Positions 17,960 through 26,967 of a stretch of DNA of 64,000 nt are shown one piece after another. The translations under genes were made by a program, and so were the position numbers. Source of the stretch: Bordetella parapertussis (GTDB lineage Bacteria; Pseudomonadota; Gammaproteobacteria; Burkholderiales; Burkholderiaceae_D); the NCBI GenBank assembly GCA_945866125.1, contig CAMBFZ010000008.1, positions 62,001-126,000 of the forward strand. Reading direction: 5' to 3'. Position 1 is the stretch's first letter; each line of letters begins with the position of its first letter. The notes beneath the pieces were generated by a model. That model saw only the letters and a program-made list of their open reading frames with translations. It had not been told where the DNA came from and ran no database searches.

Positions 17960-18160
17960 TTAAAAGAAAATATTCTGCGCCATACGGGAAACGCGCATCG
18001 TAATCGCAGTTGAAAACCGTCGACGTTGCGGATGATGATCTGGTACCGGCTCATCCTGCGGCACAGGCGGCTCAGGAAAAGGCTCTTCGAAAGGCTCATC
18101 CGCTGGGGTAGGAACGGGGGCCCGATGCCACCATGATTGCATGATCGTCACTTTCATCAT
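17960..18160 (-). CDS. Small Pro/acidic-rich hypothetical protein
   Basis: A 66-residue reading frame whose start overlaps the end of the upstream 239-residue gene by four bases, an arrangement that favours it being real. The middle is a run of Pro, Glu and Asp (PTPADEPFEEPFPEPP and a similar second stretch). The last 20 residues are basic and hydrophobic. I know no family for it. No function can be assigned; the composition suggests an extended or disordered segment. Confidence 0.45.
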   Translation of the reverse strand: MMKVTIMQSWWHRAPVPTPADEPFEEPFPEPPVPQDEPVPDHHPQRRRFSTAITMRVSRMAQNIFF

Positions 18161-18876
18161 GAGCGCTGACGCGGCTCACTGCGACGTGTCATCCGACGCT
18201 CGGTCGGATGAGAAAATGCGCGGAATTCCATATTAATGACGCCGATGGCGCCTGGTGGTCCTGAGACAAAATCAAAGCCTTTTTTGACAGGGAACAGCAC
18301 ATTGTCAAGCAACACCACATCAGTGCGACAAGTCGGATTGGCATTGCAAAGATGGGGGCGCATTTCCTGCCACACACCATCACTGATCCACCCCTCTAAA
18401 AATAACTGATTTGGATACATCGAATGATCTGCATCCAAATAAGCTTTTTGACCTTCTTGCAAAGCATGATGCGGCGGCGCGCATTGCGCAATAACCAAAT
18501 TAATCCAGCCATCGCCAATATCATGACTAATCTCATCCTGATAGCCAGGATAGGTCAGCTGCAAGGTCCATTTGCAGGACAGATCGAGCCGCTTTTCCAC
18601 GCCGTCTTCACCGATTAGCTTGGACCCATCCAACACCGTGAATTGCATACTCGTGACACGCGCTTGCAAGGTTGGCTCCATCAGCCTGATTTCATCGAGA
18701 TTTTCCTGCAGATTCCAGAACAGCCATTTGCAACGCTCCGCCGACGACATCTCGGCCAGCTCTGCTACCGGTCGTTGACCATAAGACAGAATCGATTGCA
18801 GTAAATCATGGCGCTGCTTTTCATGCAGCGTCATCTCTAATGCGTGAACTGATTTTTGCGGCGCATCCTGCTCCAT
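18157..18876 (-). CDS. Hypothetical cytoplasmic protein
   Basis: A 239-residue protein without a family I recognise. The N-terminal 70 residues are predicted helical (HEKQRHDLLQSILSYGQ, then a Trp-rich WLFWNLQENL). The middle looks like beta-rich globular sequence with several Trp, Cys and aromatic residues. The C-terminus is basic (ERRMTRRSEPRQRS). There is no signal peptide. GGGGGAG lies just before the ATG. It heads a run of two or three unknown minus-strand genes between the MATE and serC genes. Confidence 0.65.
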   Translation of the reverse strand: MEQDAPQKSVHALEMTLHEKQRHDLLQSILSYGQRPVAELAEMSSAERCKWLFWNLQENLDEIRLMEPTLQARVTSMQFTVLDGSKLIGEDGVEKRLDLSCKWTLQLTYPGYQDEISHDIGDGWINLVIAQCAPPHHALQEGQKAYLDADHSMYPNQLFLEGWISDGVWQEMRPHLCNANPTCRTDVVLLDNVLFPVKKGFDFVSGPPGAIGVINMEFRAFSHPTERRMTRRSEPRQRS

Positions 18877-19161
18877 AACGGCTCCCCCATCGTCACATTA
18901 AAAAAGCCCGCAGCAACCTGAGGTGCCGCTGATAATATTTTTGATCAGACTAAGCAAAGACCGATTAGATCCCCATTTTCGATGCATCGACAGCACACAA
19001 GCAGCCGCGCACAGCCGAGTGGTGGCGGACTGATCAAGATCAAGAGTGACATGGTGATTGTGGACAAGTGTCATGCCGCGTCAGTACCAGAATCAACGCT
19101 GAAAACACCATCATGCCCAATGCGGAAGCGCGAAGCTTACGCTACCGCAGCAGAAAGAAAA
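18877..19161. other. Gene-free stretch between the unknown island and serC
   Basis: No gene is supported on either strand. On the minus strand, just before the 239-residue gene, an imperfect hairpin (GCACCT / AGGTTGC with a bulge, extended by CAGCG...CTGCG) is followed by a GGGCTTTTTT tract. It could be the terminator of serC read-through or an attenuator for the unknown gene. It is too imperfect to call with confidence. Confidence 0.3.
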
Positions 19162-20241
19162 TTAGCCGTGACTACGCTCGAATTCTTTTAGAAAATCGAC
19201 TAAAGCACGCACACCTTCAACAGGCATCGCGTTATAAATTGATGCCCGCATGCCACCAACAGAACGGTGTCCTTTTAGTTGCAGCATGCCATGGGTCTCG
19301 GCAGCAGCCAGAAAGTCTGCCTCGAGCGTCGCATCGTGCAAACGAAACGGCACATTCATCCGGGACCGATCAGCAGGTTCAACCGGGGTCGTATAAAAAT
19401 CCGTTGCATCAAAATAGTTGTAGAGCAGCGCCGCCTTGGCGATATTTTTCTGCTCCATATTGGCCAAGCCACCCTGCTCGAGCAGCCATTCAAACACCAG
19501 ACCGGCAATGTAGATGCTATAGGTTGGCGGTGTATTAAGCATCGAATCATGTTCAGCCTGCTCTTTCCAGTTGAACACCGAAGGCGTAATCGGCATAGCA
19601 TGACCGAGCAAATCCTCCCGCACGATACAAAAGGTCAGACCAGCCGGACCGATATTTTTTTGCGCGCCCCCATAGATGACACCGTATTGGGATACATCGA
19701 TCACACGCGACAAAATATGCGAGGACATATCCGCCACCAGCGGCACTGACCCTGTCTGCGGCACCCAGTTATATTCGACGCCACCGATCGTCTCGTTGGT
19801 GCATACATGGACATAGGCCGCATCACGATCGAGTTGCCAGGCCGACTGCGGTGGCACATAGGTAAATGCGCGATCTTCCGACGACGCGGCAACATGCACC
19901 TGGCAATATTTCTTAGCCTCGGCGATCGATTTCTTGGACCACTCGCCGGTGTTGACGTAATCTGCCGAGGTTTTGCTTCCCAATAAATTCATCGGGATAA
20001 AAGCATTCATCGCCAGCGCACCGCCCTGCAAAAACAAGACTTTATAGTTTGCAGGAATCGCCAGCAGCTGACGGAAATCTGCCTGTGTTTTTTCAGCGAT
20101 GCGCGTGAATTCACGACCGCGATGGCTCATCTCCATGACCGACATACCACTACCATGCCAATCCAGCATTTCCGCAGCAGCACGACGCAAAACGGGTTCT
20201 GGCAGCACGGCAGGGCCGGCGCTGAAATTAAAAATTCGCAT
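19162..20241 (-). CDS. serC: Phosphoserine aminotransferase
   Basis: SerC makes 3-phosphoserine from 3-phosphohydroxypyruvate and glutamate (serine synthesis) and also serves pyridoxal phosphate synthesis. The 359-residue length is normal. The start MRIFNFSAGPAVLPE is the family N-terminus, and GGAQKNIGPAG contains the PLP-binding lysine. I reject an in-frame extension of 50 residues upstream because it does not match the family and covers the likely promoter. Neighbouring genes do not share the pathway. Confidence 0.96.
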   Translation of the reverse strand: MRIFNFSAGPAVLPEPVLRRAAAEMLDWHGSGMSVMEMSHRGREFTRIAEKTQADFRQLLAIPANYKVLFLQGGALAMNAFIPMNLLGSKTSADYVNTGEWSKKSIAEAKKYCQVHVAASSEDRAFTYVPPQSAWQLDRDAAYVHVCTNETIGGVEYNWVPQTGSVPLVADMSSHILSRVIDVSQYGVIYGGAQKNIGPAGLTFCIVREDLLGHAMPITPSVFNWKEQAEHDSMLNTPPTYSIYIAGLVFEWLLEQGGLANMEQKNIAKAALLYNYFDATDFYTTPVEPADRSRMNVPFRLHDATLEADFLAAAETHGMLQLKGHRSVGGMRASIYNAMPVEGVRALVDFLKEFERSHG

Positions 20242-20561
20242 GGGATGAGTCCGGATCGGCGGGTTATTCAGGAGGAGCTTCAGTCGGGCTCCATTATGAC
20301 GGATGGGGTAAACAGCTGGCAAGGCACGTGCTGGACGCCCAACATAAATAATTAAGTAGTTGAAAACTTTCACAAGAAATGAGCAAGGCATGAAATAGCT
20401 ATTTAAACTCCCGACATCACGCGATGGTCGTTTTCATTTGCAGACTTCGTTAACTTAAATAACGCAATTTCGCAAACCCACATTTCAAATCAGCTACAAT
20501 CCCTGCGCACCTGAAGCGCAACCTATAAGCGCCAGCCCATAATGAAAAAACAGGGGAGACC
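20242..20561. other. Divergent intergenic region, serC / MFS gene
   Basis: A gene-free gap of 320 bases. For serC, the minus strand has TTGTGA (20375-20370) followed by the AT-rich TAATTATTTATG, a weak promoter candidate. For the MFS gene, TACAAT at 20495-20500 could be a -10 box without a clear -35; the gene has a strong AGGGGAG ribosome-binding site. No operator can be assigned. Confidence 0.35.
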
Positions 20562-21845
20562 ATGAATAACGAAATCCAAGTATCCGAAGAAATCCTTTAC
20601 CGAAAAGTAGCCTGGCGATTAATGCCACTGCTGCTGGTGTGTTACATCGTCGCTTACCTTGACCGCGTCAATGTCGGCTTCGCCAAACTGCAGATGATGA
20701 GCGCGCTTGGATTTTCGGATGTGGTCTACGGCATGGGAGCTGGGATTTTTTTCATTGGCTATTTTATTTTTGAAGTCCCCAGCAACATCATCTTGCACAA
20801 AGTTGGCGCTCGTATGTGGATCGGCCGTATCATGATCAGCTGGGGCATATTGTCGGCTGCGATGATGTACGTATCGAGTGAGCCGATGTTTTATGTGATG
20901 CGGTTTTTACTTGGTGTCGCCGAAGCTGGCTTTTTCCCCGGCATCATCCTGTATCTCACTTACTGGTATCCCTCGCAGCGCCGCGGCCGCATCACGGCTC
21001 TGTTCATGACCGGTATTGCGCTGGCTGGCGTGATCGGTGGCCCACTCTCGGGCTACATCATGAAAGTGTTCGACGGCGCCCAGGGCTTAGCTGGTTGGCA
21101 GTGGATGTTTTTGCTTGAAGGCGTTCCGTCGATCATTCTCGGCGTCATCGTCATCATCATGCTTGACGACAGCATCGCTGACGCAAAATGGCTCAGCGAA
21201 GAAGAGCGCGCCGTCTTAGCGTCTAATATCCAAGCAGAAGTCCAGGATAAGCACGACGAATCGATCATGAAAATTTTCTCCAGCGGCCGTGTCTGGCTGA
21301 TGGCGGCCATTTATTTTAATTTTGTCATGGGTATCTACGGCATCAGTTTTTGGCTGCCAACGATCATCAAAGCCATGGGTATTGCCGACCCGCTCGAGAT
21401 CGGCATGATGTCAGCGATTCCGTATGGTGTCGCTGTGGTAGTCATGCTGCTGGTGGCAAAAAATGCCGACCGTATGCGCGAGCGTCGCTGGCACGTGGCC
21501 ATACCCGGCCTATGTGGCGCAGCCGGTTTGTTGCTGGCCGTGTTCTGGTCACAAGACACCGTTCTGGCGATGGTGGCGTTGACACTGGCAACCGCCGGTA
21601 TCCTGACGACCTTACCCATGTTCTGGAGTTTGCCTACGGCCTTTTTAACCGGCACCGGGGCGGCAGCGGGCATTGCGATGATTAATTCGCTCGGCAATCT
21701 GTCCGGATTTAGCAGCCCCTATGCATTTGGCTGGCTCAAGCAAGCGACCGGCTCAACTGACGCCGGCATGTATTTATTGGCGGGTTGCGTCGTCCTCGGA
21801 TCGATCCTGACCTTGCTCGTACCAGCCAAGCTGGTTAATCGATAA
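20562..21845 (+). CDS. MFS transporter, anion:cation symporter (ACS) type
   Basis: A 427-residue major facilitator protein with twelve predicted membrane segments. YLDRVNVGFAKLQM after the first helix is typical of the anion:cation symporter family, which imports organic acids such as phthalate, tartrate or hexuronates with protons. YWYPSQRRGRITALFM in the loop after helix 4 also fits. The substrate is unknown. The start follows AGGGGAGACC. The unknown exported-protein gene begins 13 bases later, so the two may form an operon. Confidence 0.92.
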   Translation: MNNEIQVSEEILYRKVAWRLMPLLLVCYIVAYLDRVNVGFAKLQMMSALGFSDVVYGMGAGIFFIGYFIFEVPSNIILHKVGARMWIGRIMISWGILSAAMMYVSSEPMFYVMRFLLGVAEAGFFPGIILYLTYWYPSQRRGRITALFMTGIALAGVIGGPLSGYIMKVFDGAQGLAGWQWMFLLEGVPSIILGVIVIIMLDDSIADAKWLSEEERAVLASNIQAEVQDKHDESIMKIFSSGRVWLMAAIYFNFVMGIYGISFWLPTIIKAMGIADPLEIGMMSAIPYGVAVVVMLLVAKNADRMRERRWHVAIPGLCGAAGLLLAVFWSQDTVLAMVALTLATAGILTTLPMFWSLPTAFLTGTGAAAGIAMINSLGNLSGFSSPYAFGWLKQATGSTDAGMYLLAGCVVLGSILTLLVPAKLVNR

Positions 21846-21858
21846 AACAGCACCGATA

Positions 21859-22389
21859 ATGAACATCAAAACATCACTATCCATCGCGTTAATATTGAGC
21901 GGCACGCTGGGCAACGTGCAGGCGCAAGAGAGCGCAATCGAGACGCAATCGATCCGCTGTGCCAGCTTGTCGCTTATTCATTCAACCCTCACCGTGCCCT
22001 CGCCAAAGTTTGGCGAGATCATGGGTGAACTCGCTGGCTTGTTTGCCCAAATTCATACGGTACACAAAGGCGTGCGGACCAAAGCGCGCATCACGCAAAA
22101 CGAACTGCGTGTGCGCCGGGATGCGGTAGTGACGGAACTGAGCAAGGGCTGGCCGGGTAACAAAACAGCGGTCATCCGCGAGGCGGCCATCTGCAATGCA
22201 TGGCGTGCCGCATTTTTTGAAGTACTGCCTGATACACCCAGTGAAAAAGAATTTCAGGCGGCACTGACCAACATTATGCCGCCACCGAAGACCGCATCCA
22301 AAGAAGAGATCGCCCGATGGACCACCTTAACACCGCAGGCATTTGCAGCGTGGGGTCAAATTAAAGTAGCACCCGCGGTTAAAAAATAA
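21859..22389 (+). CDS. Unknown exported protein
   Basis: A 176-residue protein with a clear Sec signal peptide (MNIKTSLSIALILSGTLGNV, likely cut after VQA near residue 22). The mature part is mostly helical with two cysteines (near residues 34 and 112) that could form a disulfide. I know no family. It is the last gene after the MFS transporter, so a periplasmic role linked to that transporter is possible but unproven. A strong bidirectional terminator follows. Confidence 0.75.
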   Translation: MNIKTSLSIALILSGTLGNVQAQESAIETQSIRCASLSLIHSTLTVPSPKFGEIMGELAGLFAQIHTVHKGVRTKARITQNELRVRRDAVVTELSKGWPGNKTAVIREAAICNAWRAAFFEVLPDTPSEKEFQAALTNIMPPPKTASKEEIARWTTLTPQAFAAWGQIKVAPAVKK

Positions 22390-22423
22390 ATCGACGAGAT
22401 GGACAAGATCGATAAAATCGACA

Positions 22424-22458
22424 AAATAAAGCCGCCAATTAAGGCGGCTTTATTTTTT
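22424..22458. terminator. Bidirectional terminator between convergent genes
   Basis: A stem of 12-13 bp (AAATAAAGCCGCC / GGCGGCTTTATTT, loop AATTAA) is flanked by A and T runs and lies between the exported-protein gene and the convergent acyl-CoA synthetase gene. It overlaps the last codon of the synthetase gene on the minus strand. Confidence 0.85.
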
Positions 22459-24095
22459 CATCCTAACGCAATGGCCGCCGCCGAGCCGGCTTCCTCGCGC
22501 AGCGCAAATTTTTGAATCTTGCCCGTTGAGGTCTTAGGCAGCTCTTTGAAGATCACGATCTTGGGTACCTTGAAGCCTGCCAGCAGCGACTTGCAATGCC
22601 GGATTATTTCTTCACTCGTAACCTGTAATCCGGGACGAATCTCCACAAAGGCGCAAGGCACCTCGCCCCACTTCGCATCCGGTGCAGCCACAACCGCCAC
22701 TGCCACGACTGCCGGATGCTGATAAATCGCGTCTTCGACCTCGATGCTGGAGATATTTTCGCCACCGGAAATAATAATATCTTTGCTGCGATCTTTAATC
22801 CGCACATAGCCGTCAGGGGACATCACAGCCAAGTCGCCTGTGTGAAACCATTCACCCGAAAACGCCTCAGCGGTCGCGCGTTCGTTTTTTAAATACCCCT
22901 TCATGCAGATATTGCCGCGAAACATAATCTCACCCAGCGTTTCGCCATCAGCCGGCACCGGCAGCATCGTCTCAGGATCGCGCACCGAGACTGCCGCTTG
23001 CAAGTGATAGCGCACACCCTGGCGCGCATTTAATTGCGCCTGCGCGGGCGCATCGAGCTGCTCCCATTCTGCTTGTTTAGCGCAGACGGTAGCGGGGCCA
23101 TACACTTCGGTCAAACCATAGACGTGGGTGAGATCAAAACCCATCGCAGCCATTGCTTCAATCACAGCCGGAGAGGGCGGCGCCCCGGCCACCATGGTTG
23201 AGACCCGATGCGTAATATCCCGGCGCCATTCGGGCGCGGTAGAGGCCAAGGCGCTTTGCACAATGGGCGCGCCGCAGTAATGCGTCACACGCTCTATCGC
23301 AATCAAGGTCAATACGGCTTGCGCATCAAACTTGCGTAAGCAGACATTGACACCAGCACGCGCAGCAAGAGTCCATGGAAAACACCACCCATTGCAATGA
23401 AACATCGGCAGCGTCCATAAATAAACAGCATGCTTGGGCATGTCCCATTCCAGGATGTTCGAGAGCGCATTAAGTGCTGCACCACGGTGGTGGTACACCA
23501 CCCCTTTCGGGTCACCAGTGGTACCAGAGGTGTAATTAAGTGCAATCGCATCCCACTCGTCCGCCGGCGGCTGCCAGGCAAACTGCACATGCCCCATCGC
23601 CAGCAAAGCCTCATAGTCGATCCAGCCATCCGGCGTCGCTGGTGTATCCACTTGCCGGTCTTGCACGCCCACCACGATCAGCTCGGGTATCGCAGCGCGC
23701 ACGCGCTCGGCTAGCGCGGCATATTCAGTGTCCACAATAAGCAGCTTGGCCTCGCCATGTTTCAGCATAAAAATCAGCGCGGCAAAATCGAGCCGGGTGT
23801 TTAAGGTGTTGAGCACCGCGCCCGCCATCGGCACGCCAAAATGCACTTCGACCATCTCGGGAATATTTGGCAACAACACGGCAACCGTGTCGTTGCGGCC
23901 AATACCTTGCGTTTGCAAGGCACTGGCAAGCTGACGCGCACGCGTATCAGTTTGGCGCCAGTTACGACGAATACTGCCGTACACCACCGCCGCTTTGTCA
24001 CCATAAACCTCAGCGGCCCGAGCGATAAAATCGAGTGGTGTCAGAGCGGCAAAATTAACCTTACGACGAGCTAAGCCTTTATCGAAATCCGTCAT
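22458..24095 (-). CDS. AMP-forming acyl-CoA synthetase
   Basis: A 545-residue AMP-binding ligase of the medium/long-chain group (DmdB/FadD-like). The P-loop NYTSGTTGDPKGVVYHH, the YGLTEVYGP motif, the hinge region GYVRIKDRSKDIIISGGENISS and the C-terminal lysine region KTSTGKIQKF are all intact. It activates a carboxylic acid with ATP and CoA; the substrate is not certain. ATG 24095 is preferred over GTG 24101 because AGGAG sits eight bases before it. It is divergent from the GGDEF-EAL gene. Confidence 0.9.
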   Translation of the reverse strand: MTDFDKGLARRKVNFAALTPLDFIARAAEVYGDKAAVVYGSIRRNWRQTDTRARQLASALQTQGIGRNDTVAVLLPNIPEMVEVHFGVPMAGAVLNTLNTRLDFAALIFMLKHGEAKLLIVDTEYAALAERVRAAIPELIVVGVQDRQVDTPATPDGWIDYEALLAMGHVQFAWQPPADEWDAIALNYTSGTTGDPKGVVYHHRGAALNALSNILEWDMPKHAVYLWTLPMFHCNGWCFPWTLAARAGVNVCLRKFDAQAVLTLIAIERVTHYCGAPIVQSALASTAPEWRRDITHRVSTMVAGAPPSPAVIEAMAAMGFDLTHVYGLTEVYGPATVCAKQAEWEQLDAPAQAQLNARQGVRYHLQAAVSVRDPETMLPVPADGETLGEIMFRGNICMKGYLKNERATAEAFSGEWFHTGDLAVMSPDGYVRIKDRSKDIIISGGENISSIEVEDAIYQHPAVVAVAVVAAPDAKWGEVPCAFVEIRPGLQVTSEEIIRHCKSLLAGFKVPKIVIFKELPKTSTGKIQKFALREEAGSAAAIALG

Positions 24096-24165
24096 GCTCA
24101 CTGCTCCTGTTCGATCGGGCGTCCGATGTAGTGGACATTCTGCTTTATTAAAAAAAAGATAATAT

Positions 24166-24191
24166 TTTTAACTACTAATTTTAACTACCAG
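24166..24191. repeat. Tandem 13-bp direct repeats in a divergent promoter region
   Basis: Two adjacent copies, TTTTAACTACTAA and TTTTAACTACCAG, differ at two of thirteen positions and are followed by TTTTAAAAA. They lie about 70-85 bases from the start of each divergent gene, where a regulator site would be expected. No known binding factor is recognised. Confidence 0.6.
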
Positions 24192-24227
24192 TTTTAAAAA
24201 AGCGTCCGTAATAGTTGGTTATTTTTA

Positions 24228-24257
24228 TTGAGAATATTGCATAATAACTAGTAAATA
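24228..24257 (+). promoter_or_regulatory. Candidate promoter of the GGDEF-EAL gene
   Basis: TTGAGA (24228-24233) and TAAATA (24252-24257) are 18 bases apart, 16 bases before the ATG at 24274. The surrounding sequence is very AT-rich, which raises the chance of a false match. No strong ribosome-binding site is visible. Confidence 0.4.
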
Positions 24258-24273
24258 ATAAAGCTCACCCAAT

Positions 24274-26967
24274 ATGCCTGCATCACAACCCAGCCCCGCT
24301 GCGCATGACTCAGCCGGCAAAAAAAAGATCATTCTGCAATGGTCTGCTGGCTGCATTGTCGCATTATGCGTGATCTGGTTTACGACCTTGAACAAGATTC
24401 ATCACGATCAATTGTTGATACAAAATAGTGCACTCGTCGAAGCGAGCAATCACGCAAAAAGTTTTGCCAGACAAACCCAAGATACATTGGAGCACATTGA
24501 TCAAGTGTCGCTGATGCTGAAATATCAGTGGAAGAGCGAAGGTAAATTTCCCAATATTGCCAAGCAATACGAAAACGGGATGTATGTAAAGTCCTGGAAC
24601 CCGGCAACCATTGATGCTAACGGTTTGATTGCCTCGGCGCGCATGCCCAAGGCAGTCGGTGCAGACATGCATGACCTGCCATTTTTTAACGCGCACAAAA
24701 CTTCATCCGACACGGCGTTGCGTATCAATCCACCGGCTGAAGGTCGCGGTAGTTTGGTCGGAAAAAAAATACTACGCTTTACGCGCCGTATGAATCACGC
24801 AGATGGCAGTTTCGCAGGCGTAATTCTAGTCTCGAAAGAGGCCGAGTACCTCAACCGGATCAATGAAATTGATGAACTACAAGAAGGCGACAGCATCTAT
24901 CTTGAATTTGACAACGGCGCTGTATTGGCGGGCAAAGGCAGCAGCCTCCAAGAGTTAGCCCAGCCTAATGCGGATTTTTCGGTCTTTTCTCAGTATAAAA
25001 ATGGCGCGCAACTTCAAGCTGCTGCGATGTTTACCGACCAACAGGCACGCCTGGTAGCGTGGGAAAACATCAATATCTACCCGCTACGCGTGGTTGCGGT
25101 AATCAGGCTCGACAATGCACTCGCGCCGTATGCCTCGACTGCAGCGAGCTATAAGCTGAGCGCCATTACAATCACGCTACTGCTCATTTCAATCAGTCTA
25201 TTTGGTGTCATGACCCAACTGCGCGGCGCCGCACGACAACGTTATGCTGACGAGATACAACAGACTTTTCGACTTGCTATTGATGGTGCACGCGAAGGAT
25301 TTTATATTGTGGTTCCTGTCTATGACAGCCGGAAAAAGATCGTCGATTTCCGGATTGAAGACTGCAATGAACGCGGCGCTCGTCTTACGGGAAAAACGCG
25401 ATCTAATCTTTCCGGCAAGCTGATCTCTACCGTCTTTAGCCGCGCTGATGAGATATTTCTCAAACGTTTTCTTCACCAAAGTTTAAAAGACGGATTTTGT
25501 GAACATACGTTTCAGTCAACGAAAACACGGGAGCATAAAGATGGCTGGTTCTATGCGCGCGCAGTGCGTTCTAGCGACCGCATCGCCGTCACAGCGCGCG
25601 ACATTACCCAACTCAAAGCGCAAGAAGCAAAGCTTGAGCGCATGGCTAATACCGATGCCCTAACGCTTTTACCCAACCGGCATTGGCTCAACGTCCATTT
25701 ACCCCAGGCACTAGAGCAAGCCAGGCAACAGCGAAGCAAGCTTGCGCTATTGTTCATTGATCTTGATAACTTCAAAAAAATTAATGACTCGCAAGGGCAC
25801 AAAGCGGGTGACGATGTGCTGGTGGCTGTCGCCAATTTTTTGCAAGGCATCGTGCGCGAGAGCGATCAAGTCATCCGGCTTGGTGGGGACGAATTTACCA
25901 TCATCATCAACCCCCTAGAATCGCTGAACGACCTGCCACGTATCGCTAATCAGATCAACAAGGCACTCACAGAGATGCAGTCGCCTGCACTCAGGGGTTT
26001 TAAAGCGCGCGCTTCAATTGGCACCAGCATTTATCCCGACGATGCGCTTAATGCCACGAGTCTGCTACAAGCTGCGGATATTGCGATGTACGCTGCAAAA
26101 AACGCCGGCAAAGCCCAAGTACGTCACTTTGATGCACAGCTTGCGGAAGAATTTACTCAGCGAATCAAGACCGAACAAAAGCTAGAGATAGCTATCGCAG
26201 AAAATCAGCTCGTCTTATATTTTCAACCCCGCGCCAGTGCGGCAACAGGTCGTCTTTGTAGTATGGAGGCACTGGTTCGCTGGCAAGATCCCGAACGGGG
26301 TCTGGTCTCCCCCGCCGAATTTATTCCGGTAGCCGAAGAAAGTGACTTGATCGTCGCGCTAGGTGACTGGGTCGCACAAGAAGCGTGCGCCCAACTGGCG
26401 CGATGGCGGGATGCAGGCCTGGTCTGTAGGCCAGTATCGATCAATGTATCGGCGCGTCAACTCAACAGCAGCAACTTTAGAACCCGACTTGCCGAAAGCA
26501 TGATCAGATTCCGGATCGACCATACGCTCGTGGCACTCGAACTTACTGAGTCCACCATGATTGGGCATGACGCCGTCGTGCAGTTTGAACTCAATGCGCT
26601 CCGAGCCATGGGCATCGAATTACAAATTGATGATTTCGGCACTGGCTATTCATCCTTGTCACAGTTGCAGCGGCTTGATATTGATGTCTTGAAGATTGAC
26701 CAGTCGTTCGTCCAGGCACTCGAATCCAACGAACAAGGCATCGCGCTATGCGAAGCCATGATATCCATCGGCAAGACACTCAAGATCGTCGTCGTTGCCG
26801 AAGGGGTCGAGACCCCACGCCAGCTCCGCTTGCTGCAAATGATGGGATGCGATGAAGTCCAGGGCTTCTTCATTTCGCCGCCGCTGACTCCCGATAAAAT
26901 GGCCCACTTTCTAATCGATGATTCACTGTTTGAACACCGTGTGGGCAAGCTCAGTCTGGCGACATAA
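24274..26967 (+). CDS. Membrane sensor with PAS, GGDEF and EAL domains
   Basis: An 897-residue cyclic-di-GMP protein. Membrane helices at about 20-37 and 293-314 enclose a periplasmic sensor domain of Cache-like size. A PAS-like domain (about 325-445) leads to the GGDEF domain: the active site RLGGDEF (537-541) is intact, and RESD at 528-531 is an inhibitory I-site. The EAL domain follows, with SMEALVRW (E665) and DDFGTGYSS (from 786) intact. It could thus both make and break cyclic-di-GMP; the net activity is unknown. The signal sensed is not deducible. Confidence 0.93.
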   Translation: MPASQPSPAAHDSAGKKKIILQWSAGCIVALCVIWFTTLNKIHHDQLLIQNSALVEASNHAKSFARQTQDTLEHIDQVSLMLKYQWKSEGKFPNIAKQYENGMYVKSWNPATIDANGLIASARMPKAVGADMHDLPFFNAHKTSSDTALRINPPAEGRGSLVGKKILRFTRRMNHADGSFAGVILVSKEAEYLNRINEIDELQEGDSIYLEFDNGAVLAGKGSSLQELAQPNADFSVFSQYKNGAQLQAAAMFTDQQARLVAWENINIYPLRVVAVIRLDNALAPYASTAASYKLSAITITLLLISISLFGVMTQLRGAARQRYADEIQQTFRLAIDGAREGFYIVVPVYDSRKKIVDFRIEDCNERGARLTGKTRSNLSGKLISTVFSRADEIFLKRFLHQSLKDGFCEHTFQSTKTREHKDGWFYARAVRSSDRIAVTARDITQLKAQEAKLERMANTDALTLLPNRHWLNVHLPQALEQARQQRSKLALLFIDLDNFKKINDSQGHKAGDDVLVAVANFLQGIVRESDQVIRLGGDEFTIIINPLESLNDLPRIANQINKALTEMQSPALRGFKARASIGTSIYPDDALNATSLLQAADIAMYAAKNAGKAQVRHFDAQLAEEFTQRIKTEQKLEIAIAENQLVLYFQPRASAATGRLCSMEALVRWQDPERGLVSPAEFIPVAEESDLIVALGDWVAQEACAQLARWRDAGLVCRPVSINVSARQLNSSNFRTRLAESMIRFRIDHTLVALELTESTMIGHDAVVQFELNALRAMGIELQIDDFGTGYSSLSQLQRLDIDVLKIDQSFVQALESNEQGIALCEAMISIGKTLKIVVVAEGVETPRQLRLLQMMGCDEVQGFFISPPLTPDKMAHFLIDDSLFEHRVGKLSLAT

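Noticed and set aside
22399..22515. Short frame with MDKIDKIDKIK before the terminator
   Set aside because: It reads through a terminator hairpin into the antisense of the next gene; the repeated GAT/AAA bases are the only feature.
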